Notes under the pieces: model-generated
What the model was told of the DNA's origin: nothing
The model's input: only the letters and a program-made list of their open reading frames with translations
Database searches by the model: none
Made by a program: the position numbers and the translations under genes
Assembly (NCBI RefSeq): GCF_014651495.1
Contig: NZ_BMWZ01000003.1
Coordinates: forward strand, 372,001-436,000
Source of the DNA: Algibacter mikhailovii
GTDB lineage: Bacteria > Bacteroidota > Bacteroidia > Flavobacteriales > Flavobacteriaceae
Direction: 5' to 3'
DNA: 64,000 bases
Shown here: positions 29,024 through 39,303 of the stretch, piece by piece
Position numbering within the stretch: the first letter of the stretch is position 1
How the letters are laid out: each line of letters begins with the position of its first letter

Positions 29024-30379
29024 TTAAGCTACTGCCTTTCTATTTTTACCTGTCTTCATCAAACCATCATAGTGTCTATTCAACAAATAAGAATTTATTT
29101 GCTGCATGGTATCTATTGCTACCCCTACCATAATTAACAAAGATGTTCCTCCAAAAAACAGAGCCCAACCTTGTTGTACACCCATAAGCTTAACAATAAA
29201 CGCTGGGAATATGGCAACCACTGCCAAAAATATAGATCCTGGCAAGGTTATTTGAGACATAATTTTATCTAAATACTCCGAAGTTTCAGAACCTGGACGA
29301 ATACCTGGAATAAAACCACCACTACGCTTTAAATCGTCAGCCATTTTATTTGTAGGTACTGTTATTGCCGTATAGAAGTATGTAAATACAATGATTAATA
29401 AAGCAAATGTCAAGTTATACCAAAATCCGAACATATCAGAATAATTGGTCTGCATCCATGCTCCTGCCGCAGTCTCTTTCAAGAAAGATGATCCACCTAT
29501 TAAACTCGGCACAAACATTATGGCCTGTGCGAATATAATTGGCATAACACCTGAGGCATTTAGTTTTAATGGAATATATTGTCTTGATCCTGCCATAGCG
29601 CTTTTCTCATAACCACCAGTAGCAGTTCTTCTTGCATATTGCACGGCAATTTTTCTAACACCCATTACCAACATAATAGATGCTAATATGATTACGAACC
29701 AGATGACAAACTCAATTAATACCATCATTAAACCTCCATTTCCACCACCTTCTAATCTTGTGGCTGCATTCTGTAAAAATGCTTGTGGCAACGTAGCTAT
29801 AATACCTACCATAATTAATAGTGAGATTCCATTACCAATACCTTTATCGGTAATTTTCTCACCTAACCACATGGCAAATATACATCCAGTTACTAAGATA
29901 GTTACTGAAGAGAAATAGAATAAAAATCCTGTTCCTAATAAAAATGCGCTTGGTGGAATACCTAAGGCAGGTAAACTTGCTAAATATCCAGGAGCCTGTA
30001 ATAAACAGATAGCGATGGTCAACCAACGCGTAATCTGATTTATTTTCTTTTGCCCACTTGCGCCTTCTTTTTGAAGTTTTTGCAAGTAAGGAATAGCAAT
30101 ACCCATTAACTGTACAACAATAGAAGCAGAAATGTAAGGCATAATACCTAAAGCGAAAACCGAAGCATTAGCAAAGGCACCTCCCGTAAAGGCATTAAGC
30201 AATCCTAACAAACCACCGTCTGTCTTTTCTGCTAAACCTCCTAATTGTGCCGCGTCAATACCAGGTAAAACTACCTGTGCACCAAAACGGTAAACTAATA
30301 ACAGACTCAAAGTTACTATGATTCTGTTTCTTAGTTCTTCTATTTTCCAAACATTCTTTATTGATTCTATAAATTTCAT
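29024..30379 (-). CDS. secY: Preprotein translocase subunit SecY
   Basis: SecY forms the protein-conducting channel of the inner membrane with SecE and SecG. The 451-residue protein shows about ten hydrophobic helices. Typical motifs include [16 protein letters not shown] (helix 2b and plug region, near 75-91), the [27 protein letters not shown] segment in part near 170-190, and [16 protein letters not shown] in the C-terminal cytosolic loop that binds the ribosome and SecA. It follows rplO by 14 bases. Confidence 0.98.
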   Translation of the reverse strand: MKFIESIKNVWKIEELRNRIIVTLSLLLVYRFGAQVVLPGIDAAQLGGLAEKTDGGLLGLLNAFTGGAFANASVFALGIMPYISASIVVQLMGIAIPYLQKLQKEGASGQKKINQITRWLTIAICLLQAPGYLASLPALGIPPSAFLLGTGFLFYFSSVTILVTGCIFAMWLGEKITDKGIGNGISLLIMVGIIATLPQAFLQNAATRLEGGGNGGLMMVLIEFVIWFVIILASIMLVMGVRKIAVQYARRTATGGYEKSAMAGSRQYIPLKLNASGVMPIIFAQAIMFVPSLIGGSSFLKETAAGAWMQTNYSDMFGFWYNLTFALLIIVFTYFYTAITVPTNKMADDLKRSGGFIPGIRPGSETSEYLDKIMSQITLPGSIFLAVVAIFPAFIVKLMGVQQGWALFFGGTSLLIMVGVAIDTMQQINSYLLNRHYDGLMKTGKNRKAVA

Positions 30380-30393
30380 ACTTATAATAAGTC

Positions 30394-30846
30394 TTATATA
30401 GTTACAGCTTCTCCTCCTGCCGCTTCAATTGCAGCTTTTGCCGAAGCAGTAAACTTATGAGCAGATACTTTTAATTTTGCTTTTAATTCACCTCTACCTA
30501 AAATTTTAACTAGATCATTCTTTCCAGCTAAACGGTTAGTAAATAAGGTTTCAAAATCAACTGTATCTTTAATTTTCTTATCATCAACTAATTGTTGTAA
30601 AGTATCTAAATTGATACCTTGATATTCAACACGGTTGATGTTAGTAAAGCCAAACTTAGGAACACGTCTTTGAAGAGGCATTTGACCACCTTCAAAACCT
30701 AATTTCTTAGAATAACCAGAACGAGATTTAGCTCCTTTGTGACCACGAGTTGCCGTACCACCTTTTCCAGAACCTTGTCCTCTACCAATTCTTTTTCCTT
30801 GGCTTTTTACTGAACCTTCTGCAGGTTTTAAATTACTTAAATCCAT
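30394..30846 (-). CDS. rplO: 50S ribosomal protein L15
   Basis: L15 binds 23S rRNA during late large-subunit assembly. The 150-residue protein starts MDLSNLKPAEGSVKSQGKRIGRGQGSG-like sequence with the Gly/Lys-rich extension (RGHKGAKSRSGYSKKLGFEGGQMPLQRR) that threads into rRNA. The globular C-terminal domain ends in KVSAHKFTASAKAAIEAAGG. It lies between rpmD and secY in the standard spc order. Confidence 0.98.
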   Translation of the reverse strand: MDLSNLKPAEGSVKSQGKRIGRGQGSGKGGTATRGHKGAKSRSGYSKKLGFEGGQMPLQRRVPKFGFTNINRVEYQGINLDTLQQLVDDKKIKDTVDFETLFTNRLAGKNDLVKILGRGELKAKLKVSAHKFTASAKAAIEAAGGEAVTI

Positions 30847-30862
30847 TTTTCAGTTTATATTT

Positions 30863-31042
30863 TTAAGCTTCTTCAACAGAAACTAAATGTGAAACTTTAG
30901 CAACCATACCAAGAATATTTGGTGTAGCATCGTGCTCTATTACTTGACCAATCTTTTTAAGACCTAGAGCTTCTAAAGTTCTCTTTTGTCTTTGCGTACG
31001 ATTGATTGCGCTTTTAACTTTTTTTACTTTAATCTTTGCCAT
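30863..31042 (-). CDS. rpmD: 50S ribosomal protein L30
   Basis: This 59-residue protein starts MAKIKVKKVKSAINRTQRQK and ends HLVSVEEA. It has the small two-helix, three-strand L30 fold with the conserved block RTLEALGLKKIGQVIEHDATP, here in KRTLEALGLKKIGQ. It binds 23S rRNA on the large-subunit surface. The start is 11 bases after rpsE and the stop 16 bases before rplO, the normal spc position. Confidence 0.95.
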   Translation of the reverse strand: MAKIKVKKVKSAINRTQRQKRTLEALGLKKIGQVIEHDATPNILGMVAKVSHLVSVEEA

Positions 31043-31053
31043 CTCTGTCTGTA

Positions 31054-31578
31054 TTAAGCGTTAAAAACTTGTTCAAGTGTAATTCCTCTATCTCTAGCGA
31101 TAGCATTTGCATCTCTTAACTGTAATAAAGCATCAAAAGTTGCTTTTACAACGTTATGAGGGTTTGACGATCCTTGAGATTTAGATAATACATCATGTAC
31201 ACCTACGGCCTCAAGAACTGTTCTTACAGCACCACCAGCAATAACACCAGTACCAGGAGCAGCTGGAATAATATTTACTCGAGCTCCACCATATTTACCT
31301 TTTTGTTCGTGTGGTAATGTTCCTTTAATAATAGGAATTCTTACAAGGTTTTTCTTCGCATCTTCCACTGCCTTTGCAATAGCACTAGCAACGTCTTTAG
31401 ACTTTCCTAAACCTTGTCCAACAACACCAGCTTCATCTCCAACCACAACGATTGCTGAGAAACCAAATGCTCTACCACCTTTTGTTACTTTAGTAACTCT
31501 TTGTACTCCAACTAAACGATCTTTAAGATCTAATCCACCTGGTTTTACTAATTCTGCACTTTTATATTTTTTAAACAT
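31054..31578 (-). CDS. rpsE: 30S ribosomal protein S5
   Basis: S5 contributes to the mRNA entry site and to decoding accuracy. The 174-residue protein has the N-terminal double-stranded RNA-binding-like domain ([26 protein letters not shown]) and the C-terminal domain with the conserved loop [29 protein letters not shown] near 110-140. It is six bases downstream of rplR. Confidence 0.98.
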   Translation of the reverse strand: MFKKYKSAELVKPGGLDLKDRLVGVQRVTKVTKGGRAFGFSAIVVVGDEAGVVGQGLGKSKDVASAIAKAVEDAKKNLVRIPIIKGTLPHEQKGKYGGARVNIIPAAPGTGVIAGGAVRTVLEAVGVHDVLSKSQGSSNPHNVVKATFDALLQLRDANAIARDRGITLEQVFNA

Positions 31579-31584
31579 AATTTC

Positions 31585-31941
31585 TTAGAATTTAAGTCCT
31601 GCTTCTCTAGCTCCTTCAGCTAATGATTTTACTCTACCATGGTATAAATACCCTCCTCTATCAAAAGCGATAGTTTCAATACCAGCCTTTATAGCTTTTT
31701 CAGCAAGTGCCTTACCTACTAATTTTGCTACTTCAGATTTAGTTCCTTTTGCAGTACTAATGTCTTTATCTCTTGAAGATGCAGCACCGATAGTAGTACC
31801 AGTAACATCATCAATTATTTGAGCATAAATTTCTTTATTACTTCTATAAACAGCTAATCTTGGTCTTGCCTCTGTACCAGAAACAACCTTACGGATTCTG
31901 TTTTTTATTCTTAGTCTTTTTTCGTTCTTTGTCAATGCCAT
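31585..31941 (-). CDS. rplR: 50S ribosomal protein L18
   Basis: L18 binds 5S rRNA together with L5 and L25 and attaches it to the central protuberance. The 118-residue protein has the conserved [37 protein letters not shown] region and the terminal block [30 protein letters not shown]. It lies ten bases after rplF and six before rpsE. Confidence 0.98.
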   Translation of the reverse strand: MALTKNEKRLRIKNRIRKVVSGTEARPRLAVYRSNKEIYAQIIDDVTGTTIGAASSRDKDISTAKGTKSEVAKLVGKALAEKAIKAGIETIAFDRGGYLYHGRVKSLAEGAREAGLKF

Positions 31942-31951
31942 AACTTAATTA

Positions 31952-32494
31952 TTAAGCTGATTTACCTGCTTTTCTTCTTATTTCCTCACCTACAAACTTG
32001 ATTCCTTTTCCTTTGTAAGGTTCAGGCTTTCTAAATCCGCGGATCTTCGCAGCTACTTGACCAACAAGTTGTTTATCGAATGATGTTAGCTTTATCAAAG
32101 GGTTTTTTCCTTTTTCTGATACAGTTTCCACTTTTACTTCTGGAGCTACATTCAGAATGATGTTATGAGAAAATCCTAAAGCTAAATCTAATTTTTGTCC
32201 TTGGTTTGATGCTCTATAACCAACACCAATCAATTCTAATTCTTTAGTCCATCCTTTAGATACACCTTCTATCATATTGTTCATTAAAGATCTATATAAA
32301 CCGTGTTTAGCTTTTTGATCTTTAGTATCAGAAGAACGCGTAACTAAAACGTTACCGTCTTCAACTTTAATTTCTATAGAATCGTAATTTTGTGTTAACT
32401 CTCCTAATTTTCCTTTTACAGTTACTACGTTATCTTTAACATCAACTGTTACACCTTCTGGAATGGCTACTGGATTATTTCCTATTCTTGACAT
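31952..32494 (-). CDS. rplF: 50S ribosomal protein L6
   Basis: L6 supports the base of the stalk near the factor-binding centre. The 180-residue protein has the duplicated L6 fold: first half beginning MSRIGNNPVAIPEGVTV, second half from about residue 90 with the signature KPEPYKGKGIKFVGEEIRRKAGKSA-type ending around 155-180. The order rpsH-rplF-rplR is standard, with 18 bases after rpsH. Confidence 0.98.
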   Translation of the reverse strand: MSRIGNNPVAIPEGVTVDVKDNVVTVKGKLGELTQNYDSIEIKVEDGNVLVTRSSDTKDQKAKHGLYRSLMNNMIEGVSKGWTKELELIGVGYRASNQGQKLDLALGFSHNIILNVAPEVKVETVSEKGKNPLIKLTSFDKQLVGQVAAKIRGFRKPEPYKGKGIKFVGEEIRRKAGKSA

Positions 32495-32512
32495 TTCTTT
32501 CTGGCTTTAAAA

Positions 32513-32911
32513 TTAGTAAACGTAACATAAAACTTCTCCTCCTACGTTATCTCTTTTGGCTTGTTTACCTGTCATAACTCCATGAGAAGTTGAAACAATA
32601 GCAATACCTAAACCGTTTAAGATACGTGGTAACTCATTAGCACCAGCATACTGACGTAAACCTGGTGTACTAATTCTTTGAAGTTTCTTAATTACTGATT
32701 CTTTTGTCTCTTTATTGTACTTTAAGGCTATTTTTATAGTCCCTTGTACAGTTGAGTCATCAAATTTGTAACTTAAAATATATCCTTGTTCGAATAATAT
32801 TTTAGTAATGTCTTTCTTTAAATTAGAAGCAGGAATCTCCACCACTCTGTGGTTGGCACGCACTGCGTTTCTAATTCTTGTCAAATAATCCGCAATTGGA
32901 TCTGAGTACAT
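32513..32911 (-). CDS. rpsH: 30S ribosomal protein S8
   Basis: S8 binds the central domain of 16S rRNA and in E. coli represses the spc operon. The 132-residue protein starts MYSDPIADYLTRIRNAVRANH and ends with the signature GIAIVSTSHGVMTGKQAKRDNVGGEVLCYVY. The gap to rpsN is 68 bases and contains a hairpin-forming sequence. Confidence 0.98.
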   Translation of the reverse strand: MYSDPIADYLTRIRNAVRANHRVVEIPASNLKKDITKILFEQGYILSYKFDDSTVQGTIKIALKYNKETKESVIKKLQRISTPGLRQYAGANELPRILNGLGIAIVSTSHGVMTGKQAKRDNVGGEVLCYVY

Positions 32912-32935
32912 AATGAATTGATTTTGTGGTCTTGG

Positions 32936-32975
32936 TTTTCGAATTATTTCGAACCTTAAACCTGATTATTTAAAT
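32936..32975 (-). other. Possible hairpin in the rpsN-rpsH gap
   Basis: The sequence contains TTCGAA repeated as an inverted pair separated by a few bases (around 32938-32954), with flanking GGTT/AACC that extends the pairing imperfectly on the RNA strand. There is no T tract, so it is not a terminator. A regulatory role is only a guess. Confidence 0.3.
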
Positions 32976-32979
32976 AATA

Positions 32980-33249
32980 TTACCAACTTGCTTTTCTTAC
33001 ACCAGGGATAAGACCTTGATTGGCCATTTCTCTGAATGTTACACGTGAAATTCCAAAAGTTCTCATATAACCTTTTGGTCTTCCTGTTAATTTACATCTA
33101 TTATGTTGACGGATAGGAGATGCATTTTTAGGTAACTTTTGCAATGCTTCATAATCACCAGCTTCTTTTAAAGCTTTGCGTTTCTCAGCATATTTAGCAA
33201 CAGTTTTTGATCTTTTTACCTCGCGGGCTTTCATTGATTCTTTAGCCAT
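32980..33249 (-). CDS. rpsN: 30S ribosomal protein S14, zinc-free long form
   Basis: S14 is a 30S head protein near the A site. The 89-residue protein is the long, C-minus form: it has [24 protein letters not shown] at the N-terminus and [30 protein letters not shown] near the end, with a single Cys rather than the four zinc ligands of the short form. It starts three bases after the rplE stop, so the two are probably translationally coupled. Confidence 0.97.
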   Translation of the reverse strand: MAKESMKAREVKRSKTVAKYAEKRKALKEAGDYEALQKLPKNASPIRQHNRCKLTGRPKGYMRTFGISRVTFREMANQGLIPGVRKASW

Positions 33250-33252
33250 GTC

Positions 33253-33804
33253 TTAATTCTTTTTAAAAGGTAATCCTAACTCGGTTAATAATGATTTTGC
33301 TTCTTTATCAGTATCTGCGGTTGTTACAAAAGTAATATCCATTCCAGAAATTTTGTTTACTTTATCAATGTTAATTTCTGGGAATATAATTTGTTCAGTA
33401 ACTCCTAAATTGTAATTACCACGTCCGTCAAATCCTGTCGCTTTAATTCCGTTAAAATCCCTAACACGTGGAAGTGCCGAAGTTACTAAACGGTCTAAAA
33501 ACTCATACATTCTTTCACCACGTAAAGTCACTTTAACACCAATTGGCATTCCTTTACGTAATTTAAATGATGCAACATCCTTTTTAGATAATGTAGATAT
33601 TGCTTTTTGTCCAGATATAGTAGTTATTTCTTCTACTGCGTAGTCGATCAACTTTTTGTCTGCCACTGCTGCTCCAACACCCTTAGATATCACTATCTTA
33701 GAAAGTTTAGGAACTTGCATTACATTCTTATATCCAAATTCGTCTGTAAGAGCTGCAATTACTCTGCTTTTATACTCTTCTTTAAGTCTAGGTGAATATG
33801 CCAT
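33253..33804 (-). CDS. rplE: 50S ribosomal protein L5
   Basis: L5 binds 5S rRNA and contacts the 30S head through bridge B1b. The 183-residue protein includes [28 protein letters not shown], the beta-hairpin region with [26 protein letters not shown], and the C-terminal [18 protein letters not shown]. It is two bases downstream of rplX. Confidence 0.98.
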   Translation of the reverse strand: MAYSPRLKEEYKSRVIAALTDEFGYKNVMQVPKLSKIVISKGVGAAVADKKLIDYAVEEITTISGQKAISTLSKKDVASFKLRKGMPIGVKVTLRGERMYEFLDRLVTSALPRVRDFNGIKATGFDGRGNYNLGVTEQIIFPEINIDKVNKISGMDITFVTTADTDKEAKSLLTELGLPFKKN

Positions 33805-33806
33805 AA

Positions 33807-34118
33807 CTATATTACTTCATTAGATTTTGTTGAAAACCTTACTTTTTTACCATCTTCTATCTTAAATCCAACTCTAGTTGTTTCTCCTTTTGAAGTCAAC
33901 AATGATAAGTTAGAAATATGAATAGCAGCTTCTTTCTCTACGATTCCACCTTGAGGATTTTGTGCACTTGGCTTAGTATGTTTCTTTACCATGTTTACAC
34001 CCTCAACAATCGCCTTGTTCTTTTCTATTAATACCTTTTGTACTTTACCTTCAGATCCTTTATGGTCTCCAGCAATTACTTTAACGGTATCTCCAGTTTT
34101 TATTTTAAGCTTTGTCAT
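33807..34118 (-). CDS. rplX: 50S ribosomal protein L24
   Basis: L24 is one of the first proteins to bind 23S rRNA and lies near the tunnel exit. The 103-residue protein contains the KOW motif near the start ([24 protein letters not shown]), followed by the [29 protein letters not shown] segment. The gene lies between rplN and rplE, 14 bases after rplN. Confidence 0.98.
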   Translation of the reverse strand: MTKLKIKTGDTVKVIAGDHKGSEGKVQKVLIEKNKAIVEGVNMVKKHTKPSAQNPQGGIVEKEAAIHISNLSLLTSKGETTRVGFKIEDGKKVRFSTKSNEVI

Positions 34119-34132
34119 CTTAAATTTATGTA

Positions 34133-34501
34133 TTAAAGCACTTCTGGTGCTAATGATACAATCTTCATGAATTGTTTATCACGAAGCTCTCTTGCAACAG
34201 GACCAAAAACACGTGTTCCTCTCATCTCACCCGTTGGGTTTAATAAAACACAAGCGTTATCATCAAATCTTATATAAGATCCGTCAGGTCTTCTTACTTC
34301 CTTTTTAGTACGCACAACAACTGCTGTAGAAACTGCTTTTTTCTTAATGTTTCCATTAGGAGTTGCATCTTTAACAGACACAACAATTTTGTCTCCTACA
34401 GAAGCATATCTTCTTTTAGTACCTCCTAAAACACGGATAACTAAAACTTCTTTTGCTCCAGTATTATCTGCTACTTTTATTCTTGATTCTTGCTGTAACA
34501 T
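34133..34501 (-). CDS. rplN: 50S ribosomal protein L14
   Basis: L14 forms part of inter-subunit bridges B5 and B8. The 122-residue beta-barrel protein shows the signature [27 protein letters not shown] and [32 protein letters not shown]. It has standard length and starts two bases after the rpsQ stop. Confidence 0.98.
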   Translation of the reverse strand: MLQQESRIKVADNTGAKEVLVIRVLGGTKRRYASVGDKIVVSVKDATPNGNIKKKAVSTAVVVRTKKEVRRPDGSYIRFDDNACVLLNPTGEMRGTRVFGPVARELRDKQFMKIVSLAPEVL

Positions 34502-34503
34502 AA

Positions 34504-34761
34504 TTATTTAGCTCTTTCTAGGATTTCTACTAATCTCCAACATTTAGATTTACTTAAAGGTCTTGTTTCCATGATCTTTACTGTATCTCCAATATTACAA
34601 TCGTTTGTCTCGTCGTGTGCAACATATTTCTTAGTCTTTAACACGAACTTACCATACATAGGATGTTTTACTTTTTTCACCTCAGAAACCACAATCGATT
34701 TCTGCATTTTGTTACTTGTAACAACTCCTATACGTTCTTTTCTTAAATTTCTTGTTTCCAT
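34504..34761 (-). CDS. rpsQ: 30S ribosomal protein S17
   Basis: S17 is a primary binder of the 5' domain of 16S rRNA. The 85-residue OB-fold protein has the family motifs [38 protein letters not shown] and [23 protein letters not shown]. It follows rpmC by 12 bases and precedes rplN by two. Confidence 0.98.
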   Translation of the reverse strand: METRNLRKERIGVVTSNKMQKSIVVSEVKKVKHPMYGKFVLKTKKYVAHDETNDCNIGDTVKIMETRPLSKSKCWRLVEILERAK

Positions 34762-34773
34762 CTTTCAGCAGAA

Positions 34774-34965
34774 TTATTGTAATTCTCTTTTAGTTAATTC
34801 AGTCGCAATTCTCGCTACAGTACGTCTAATACCACGTAACTGAATTGGATTTTCTAAAGGAGATATTGCATGAGCCAATTTTAGGTCTGAATAACTCTTT
34901 TTTGATTCACTAAGTTTCTCTTGTAACTCAGCTACAGATAATTCTTTAATTTCTGATTGTTTCAT
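34774..34965 (-). CDS. rpmC: 50S ribosomal protein L29
   Basis: L29 sits at the tunnel exit and with L23 forms a docking site for SRP and trigger factor. The 63-residue protein is a two-helix hairpin: MKQSEIKELSVAELQEKLSESKKSY, then the second helix with PLENPIQLRGIRRTVARIATEL. It lies between rplP and rpsQ, as expected. Confidence 0.97.
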   Translation of the reverse strand: MKQSEIKELSVAELQEKLSESKKSYSDLKLAHAISPLENPIQLRGIRRTVARIATELTKRELQ

Positions 34966-34978
34966 AATATCAAATAAA

Positions 34979-35398
34979 TTATGCTTCGTAATCTCTAGCG
35001 ATTAAAAACTTAGTTTTAACTGGTAGTTTTTGTGCTGCTAAACGTAATGCTTCTCTTGCAACATCTAATGGCACTCCACCAATTTCAAATAAAACACGTC
35101 CTGGTCTACAAACAGCTACCCATAATTCTACAGCACCCTTACCTTTACCCATACGTACTTCAAGAGGCTTTTTTGTAATAGGCTTGTCTGGAAATATTTT
35201 AATCCAAAGTTGACCTTCTCTTTTCATGTAACGTGTGGCAGCAATACGAGCCGCTTCAATTTGACGTGATGTTATAAACGTTGCGTCTAATGCTTTTATT
35301 CCAAAAGTTCCATTTGAAAGTTGATGCCCTCTTCCAGAGAGACCTTTCATACGTCCTTTTTGTTGTTTACGAAATTTTGTTCTTTTAGGCTGTAACAT
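34979..35398 (-). CDS. rplP: 50S ribosomal protein L16
   Basis: L16 organises the A-site tRNA region of the large subunit. The 139-residue protein has [19 protein letters not shown], the region [49 protein letters not shown] around 42-90, and the C-terminal [19 protein letters not shown]. It lies 21 bases after rpsC. Confidence 0.98.
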   Translation of the reverse strand: MLQPKRTKFRKQQKGRMKGLSGRGHQLSNGTFGIKALDATFITSRQIEAARIAATRYMKREGQLWIKIFPDKPITKKPLEVRMGKGKGAVELWVAVCRPGRVLFEIGGVPLDVAREALRLAAQKLPVKTKFLIARDYEA

Positions 35399-35419
35399 TT
35401 TTCTTTACTTTATAAAAAA

Positions 35420-36148
35420 TTACTTTCTACGACGTGATTTGTTGTCTCTGTTTCCGCCACGTCCTCCGGCTCCACCTTTTCCTTGCTTCTTAGATAATCC
35501 AACAAGCGGAGAAAGCTCTCTTTTACCATACACCTCACCTTTCATGATCCATACCTTAACACCCAATCTACCATAAGTAGTGTGTGCCTCAACTAAAGCA
35601 TAATCAATATCGGCTCTAAATGTTGATAAAGGAATACGTCCATCTTTGTAGTGCTCAGATCGCGCCATTTCAGCACCATTTAAACGTCCACTAATCTGGA
35701 TTTTAATTCCTTCAGCATTCATACGCATAGTAGCAGCAATAGCCATTTTGATTGCACGTCTGTATGAAATTCTATTTTCAATTTGACGAGCGATACTAGA
35801 TCCTACTAAAAACGCATCAAGTTCAGGTCTTTTAATTTCAAAGATGTTAATCTGAACTTCTTTTCCAGTAATTTTCTTAAGCTCTTCTTTTAACTTGTCT
35901 ACCTCTTGTCCACCTTTCCCGATAATAATACCAGGTCTTGCAGTAGTGATAGTAACGGTTACAAGTTTTAAAGTTCTCTCGATGATTACTCTACTTACAC
36001 TAGCTTTAGATAAACGCGCGTGAACGTATTTTCTAATCTTATCGTCTTCGGCAAGTTTATCACCATAATCGTTTCCTCCGTACCAGTTAGATTCCCATCC
36101 TCTGATAATTCCTAAGCGATTTCCGATTGGATTTGTCTTTTGTCCCAT
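35420..36148 (-). CDS. rpsC: 30S ribosomal protein S3
   Basis: S3 lines the mRNA entry channel. I choose ATG 36148 ([20 protein letters not shown]), giving 242 residues; a longer frame reaches into rplV but does not match the family N-terminus. The KH type II domain has [22 protein letters not shown] near 60-80, and the C-terminal domain has [17 protein letters not shown] and [17 protein letters not shown]. The tail is Gly/Lys/Arg-rich. The start is seven bases after the rplV stop. Confidence 0.97.
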   Translation of the reverse strand: MGQKTNPIGNRLGIIRGWESNWYGGNDYGDKLAEDDKIRKYVHARLSKASVSRVIIERTLKLVTVTITTARPGIIIGKGGQEVDKLKEELKKITGKEVQINIFEIKRPELDAFLVGSSIARQIENRISYRRAIKMAIAATMRMNAEGIKIQISGRLNGAEMARSEHYKDGRIPLSTFRADIDYALVEAHTTYGRLGVKVWIMKGEVYGKRELSPLVGLSKKQGKGGAGGRGGNRDNKSRRRK

Positions 36149-36155
36149 ACTTTTA

Positions 36156-36563
36156 TTAAGCTTGTGTGTTATTATTAGCTCCAACTACGATAGTAACGTG
36201 GTTTGAACGTTTTCTAATTCTGTGTGCACGACCCTGAGGTGCTGGACGCAATCTTTTTAACATAGATCCGCTATCCACTTTTATCTCCTTTACAACCAAT
36301 TCAGCCGATTCAATATCCGCCTCCTCATTTTTAGCTTGCCAGTTAGCAATTGCTGATAATAACAATTTCTCTAAACGACCTGAAGCTTCCTTTTGGTTGA
36401 ATTTTAAAATATTAAGTGCATGTTCTACTTTTTCGCCTCTTACTAAATCGGCTACTAAACGCATTTTTCTCGGTGATGTAGGACAGTTATTAAGTTTAGC
36501 AAAAGCAACGTGCTTTTTTGCTTCCTTAATAGCGTCTGCCATTTGTTTTTTACGACTTCCCAT
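36156..36563 (-). CDS. rplV: 50S ribosomal protein L22
   Basis: L22 lines the polypeptide tunnel with an extended beta-hairpin. The 135-residue protein contains [31 protein letters not shown] near 24-55 and the hairpin region [29 protein letters not shown] near 95-125. This wild-type-like loop is where macrolide-resistance changes arise in other species. It follows rpsS by six bases. Confidence 0.98.
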   Translation of the reverse strand: MGSRKKQMADAIKEAKKHVAFAKLNNCPTSPRKMRLVADLVRGEKVEHALNILKFNQKEASGRLEKLLLSAIANWQAKNEEADIESAELVVKEIKVDSGSMLKRLRPAPQGRAHRIRKRSNHVTIVVGANNNTQA

Positions 36564-36569
36564 AGCTTA

Positions 36570-36848
36570 CTACTTTTTACCTTTATTTTTAGCACCTGCA
36601 TGTCCACGGAATGAACGTGTTGGTGAAAATTCTCCTAATTTATGACCTACCATGTTTTCAGTAACATATACTGGTACAAATTGACGGCCATTGTGTACTG
36701 CAATTGTTTGACCAACAAAATCTGGAGTAATCATTGAGGCTCTAGACCACGTTTTGATTACTGTTTTTTTGTTTGACTCAACATTAACAGCCACTTTCTT
36801 TTCTAACTTATAATGAACGTAAGGTCCTTTTTTTAATGATCTTGCCAT
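36570..36848 (-). CDS. rpsS: 30S ribosomal protein S19
   Basis: S19 is a 30S head protein that pairs with S13 and contacts the 50S subunit. The 92-residue protein shows [71 protein letters not shown] in the expected order, and a basic C-terminus. It follows rplB by three bases. Confidence 0.98.
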   Translation of the reverse strand: MARSLKKGPYVHYKLEKKVAVNVESNKKTVIKTWSRASMITPDFVGQTIAVHNGRQFVPVYVTENMVGHKLGEFSPTRSFRGHAGAKNKGKK

Positions 36849-36851
36849 GTC

Positions 36852-37679
36852 TTATTTCTTTCTACGTTCTACAATATATTTATTACTTGCTTTCGTCTTA
36901 GAACGTGTTCTATAACCTTTAGCTGGTATTCCATTTCTAGAACGTGGATGTCCTCCTGAAGACTTACCTTCACCACCACCCATTGGGTGATCAACTGGAT
37001 TCATTACTACTGGTCTAGTACGTGGTCTTCTTCCTAACCATCTTGTTCTACCCGCTTTACCTCCTACCATTAATTGGTGATCAGAGTTAGATACAACACC
37101 TATTGTTGCCATACAATCCGCAAGAATTAATCTTGTTTCACCTGAAGGCAATTTAACTGTTGCAAATTTACCATCTCTTGCCATTAACTGAGCAAAAGCA
37201 CCTGCACTACGCGCCATAACAGCACCTTGACCAGGACGTAATTCTATACATGAAATAATTGTTCCTAATGGAATTTCACTTAAAGGCATTGCATTTCCAA
37301 TTTCTGGAGCTACACCTTCTTTACCAGAAACAACATTTCGCCCAACTTGTAATCCATTTTGAGCAATGATATATCTTTTCTCACCATCTTGATAGTTCAA
37401 TAATGCGATAAAAGCTGTTCTGTTTGGATCGTATTGAATCGAAGCTACTTCACCTGGAATCCCAGCTTTGTCTCTTTTAAAATCGATAACACGATACTTT
37501 CTTTTATGACCACCACCTATGTAGCGCATGGTCATTTTTCCTTCACTGTTTCTACCACCAGACCTTTTATTCGGTTCGAGTAAACTCTTCTCCGGCTTAT
37601 CAGTAGTAATGGCATCATAGCCATTTACTACTCTAAAACGCTGTCCTGGTGTGATTGGTTTTAATTTTCTTACTGACAT
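36852..37679 (-). CDS. rplB: 50S ribosomal protein L2
   Basis: L2 is needed for subunit joining and peptidyl-transferase function. The 275-residue protein carries the OB domain in its first half ([17 protein letters not shown] near 55-71) and the SH3-like domain with the conserved [30 protein letters not shown] near 215-245, including the catalytically important His in [10 protein letters not shown]. It follows rplW by ten bases. Confidence 0.98.
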   Translation of the reverse strand: MSVRKLKPITPGQRFRVVNGYDAITTDKPEKSLLEPNKRSGGRNSEGKMTMRYIGGGHKRKYRVIDFKRDKAGIPGEVASIQYDPNRTAFIALLNYQDGEKRYIIAQNGLQVGRNVVSGKEGVAPEIGNAMPLSEIPLGTIISCIELRPGQGAVMARSAGAFAQLMARDGKFATVKLPSGETRLILADCMATIGVVSNSDHQLMVGGKAGRTRWLGRRPRTRPVVMNPVDHPMGGGEGKSSGGHPRSRNGIPAKGYRTRSKTKASNKYIVERRKK

Positions 37680-37689
37680 TAGTCTTTAA

Positions 37690-37980
37690 TTACATGTTAC
37701 TGTATAAATCAATCATTTCCCCTTCCGCCAGTTGTACAATTGCCTTTTTAACAGCATTTGTTTTACCATATTGAATACCAGTTTTTGTGTGCTTGGTACT
37801 ACGATCTGGACGGACATTTATAGTACGAACTTTTTCAACAGAAACACCATAAGCAGCTTCCACCGCTTTTTTGATTTCTACCTTGTTCGCCTTTGTGTTC
37901 ACTGAGAACCAATAGCAGTTCTTTAACTCGCTATCAGCAGTCGCTTTTTCTGTGATTATAGGTTTAATTAAGATACTCAT
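37690..37980 (-). CDS. rplW: 50S ribosomal protein L23
   Basis: L23 is located at the tunnel exit and docks trigger factor and SRP. The 96-residue protein has the ferredoxin-like fold with motifs IIKPIITEKAT-like (ILIKPIITEKATADSE), the hydrophobic strand YWFSVNTKANKVEIKKAVE, and VRTINVRPDRSTKHTKTGIQYG. It lies seven bases after rplD. Confidence 0.97.
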   Translation of the reverse strand: MSILIKPIITEKATADSELKNCYWFSVNTKANKVEIKKAVEAAYGVSVEKVRTINVRPDRSTKHTKTGIQYGKTNAVKKAIVQLAEGEMIDLYSNM

Positions 37981-37987
37981 CTGTTTC

Positions 37988-38617
37988 TTATTTACTTAAG
38001 TTTGTTTCAATTCCTTCTAAGGCACCTTCTAAAAGCACTACTTGACCTGCATTCAAAATCTTGTAAGTACTTAATTCTGAAGCCGTTATAACTTCTGAGC
38101 CTTTCAAATTGCGCGATGACAAATATACGTTATTATTTGACCCACCCAACACAAACAGAGATTTTTTGTTTTCAAGCTCTAAAGCCTTTAAAACCGCTGT
38201 AAAGTTTTTCGTTTTTGGAGCATCAAAATTAAAGTCTTCTAAAACTGTAATTGACTTCTCTCCTGCTTTAATACTTAAGGCAGACTTACGCGCTAAACGC
38301 TTTAAGTTTTTATTAAGTTTAAAACTGTAATTTCTTGGTCTTGGACCAAACATACGTCCACCACCTTTAAATACACCAGACTTAATACTACCTGCTCTTG
38401 CTGTACCAGTTCCTTTTTGCTTTTTTATCTTACGCGTAGACCCTGAAATCTCACCTCTTTCTTTAGATTTGTGAGTACCTTGTCTTTGGTTTGCTAAATA
38501 TTGTTTAACATCCAAATATACTGCGTGATTATTAGGCTCAATAGCAAACACATCCTTAGAAAGGTCTGCCTTTCTACCTGTGTCTTTTCCGTTTATATCT
38601 AAAACTGCTACTTTCAT
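37988..38617 (-). CDS. rplD: 50S ribosomal protein L4
   Basis: L4 binds 23S rRNA and lines the tunnel, and in E. coli represses the S10 operon. The 209-residue protein begins [19 protein letters not shown] and has the long internal loop [33 protein letters not shown] near 45-77, followed by [19 protein letters not shown]. Its ATG overlaps the rplC stop codon by one base (TAATG), so translation is coupled. Confidence 0.98.
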   Translation of the reverse strand: MKVAVLDINGKDTGRKADLSKDVFAIEPNNHAVYLDVKQYLANQRQGTHKSKERGEISGSTRKIKKQKGTGTARAGSIKSGVFKGGGRMFGPRPRNYSFKLNKNLKRLARKSALSIKAGEKSITVLEDFNFDAPKTKNFTAVLKALELENKKSLFVLGGSNNNVYLSSRNLKGSEVITASELSTYKILNAGQVVLLEGALEGIETNLSK

Positions 38618-39234
38618 TATTTTCTAATAATTACATAAGCGTTTTTGTGACCAGGAACACATCCTTTAACCACAAGTAGGTTCTTTTCAGTAACTACTTT
38701 TAAAACTCTTAAATTTTGAACTTTAACTGTGTCTCCACCCATTCTTCCTGCCATTTTCATTCCTTTGAAAACTCTTGCAGGGTAAGATGCAGCTCCAATA
38801 GATCCTGGCGCTCTTAAACGGTTATGTTGACCGTGAGTAGCTTGACCTACACCACCGAAACCATGACGTTTTACAACACCTTGAAATCCTTTACCTTTTG
38901 ATGTTCCTGCAACATCAACAAATTCTCCTTCGTTGAAATGTTCTACAGTGATAGCATCTCCTAATTTGTACTCCTCATCAAAACCTTTGAATTCAACAAC
39001 TTTGCGTTTTACAGAAGTACCCGCTTTTTTTGCATGACCTAAGTCTGCTTTAGTAGCGCTTTTTTCTGTCGCGTCATCGAAACCTAATTGAAGTGCCGAA
39101 TAACCGTCAACTTCTTCAGTTCTGACTTGGGTAACTACGCATGGCCCAGCTTCGATTACTGTACAAGGAACATTTTTCCCGTTTTCATCAAAGATGCTGG
39201 TCATACCGATTTTCTTTCCAATTAACCCAGACAT
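38617..39234 (-). CDS. rplC: 50S ribosomal protein L3
   Basis: L3 is an early assembly protein near the peptidyl-transferase centre. The 205-residue protein shows [31 protein letters not shown] at the start and the extension [38 protein letters not shown] near 108-150. It is separated from rpsJ by 122 bases that contain a strong hairpin, an unusually large gap in this block. Confidence 0.98.
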   Translation of the reverse strand: MSGLIGKKIGMTSIFDENGKNVPCTVIEAGPCVVTQVRTEEVDGYSALQLGFDDATEKSATKADLGHAKKAGTSVKRKVVEFKGFDEEYKLGDAITVEHFNEGEFVDVAGTSKGKGFQGVVKRHGFGGVGQATHGQHNRLRAPGSIGAASYPARVFKGMKMAGRMGGDTVKVQNLRVLKVVTEKNLLVVKGCVPGHKNAYVIIRK

Positions 39235-39270
39235 ATTTATTTATTTAATTTATTACTATTTGTTATTAAA

Positions 39271-39303
39271 ATTCAAGGCTGAAAATACGTTTCAGCCTTG
39301 AAT
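39271..39303 (-). other. Strong hairpin between rpsJ and rplC
   Basis: 39271-39284 (ATTCAAGGCTGAAA) is perfectly complementary to 39290-39303, a 14-base stem with a five-base loop. Read as minus-strand RNA it is followed by TTTAATAACA, so the T tract is weak. It lies 36 bases before the rplC ATG and 53 after the rpsJ stop. It may act as an attenuator, an RNase processing site or a repressor-binding structure; sequence alone does not distinguish these. Confidence 0.75.
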
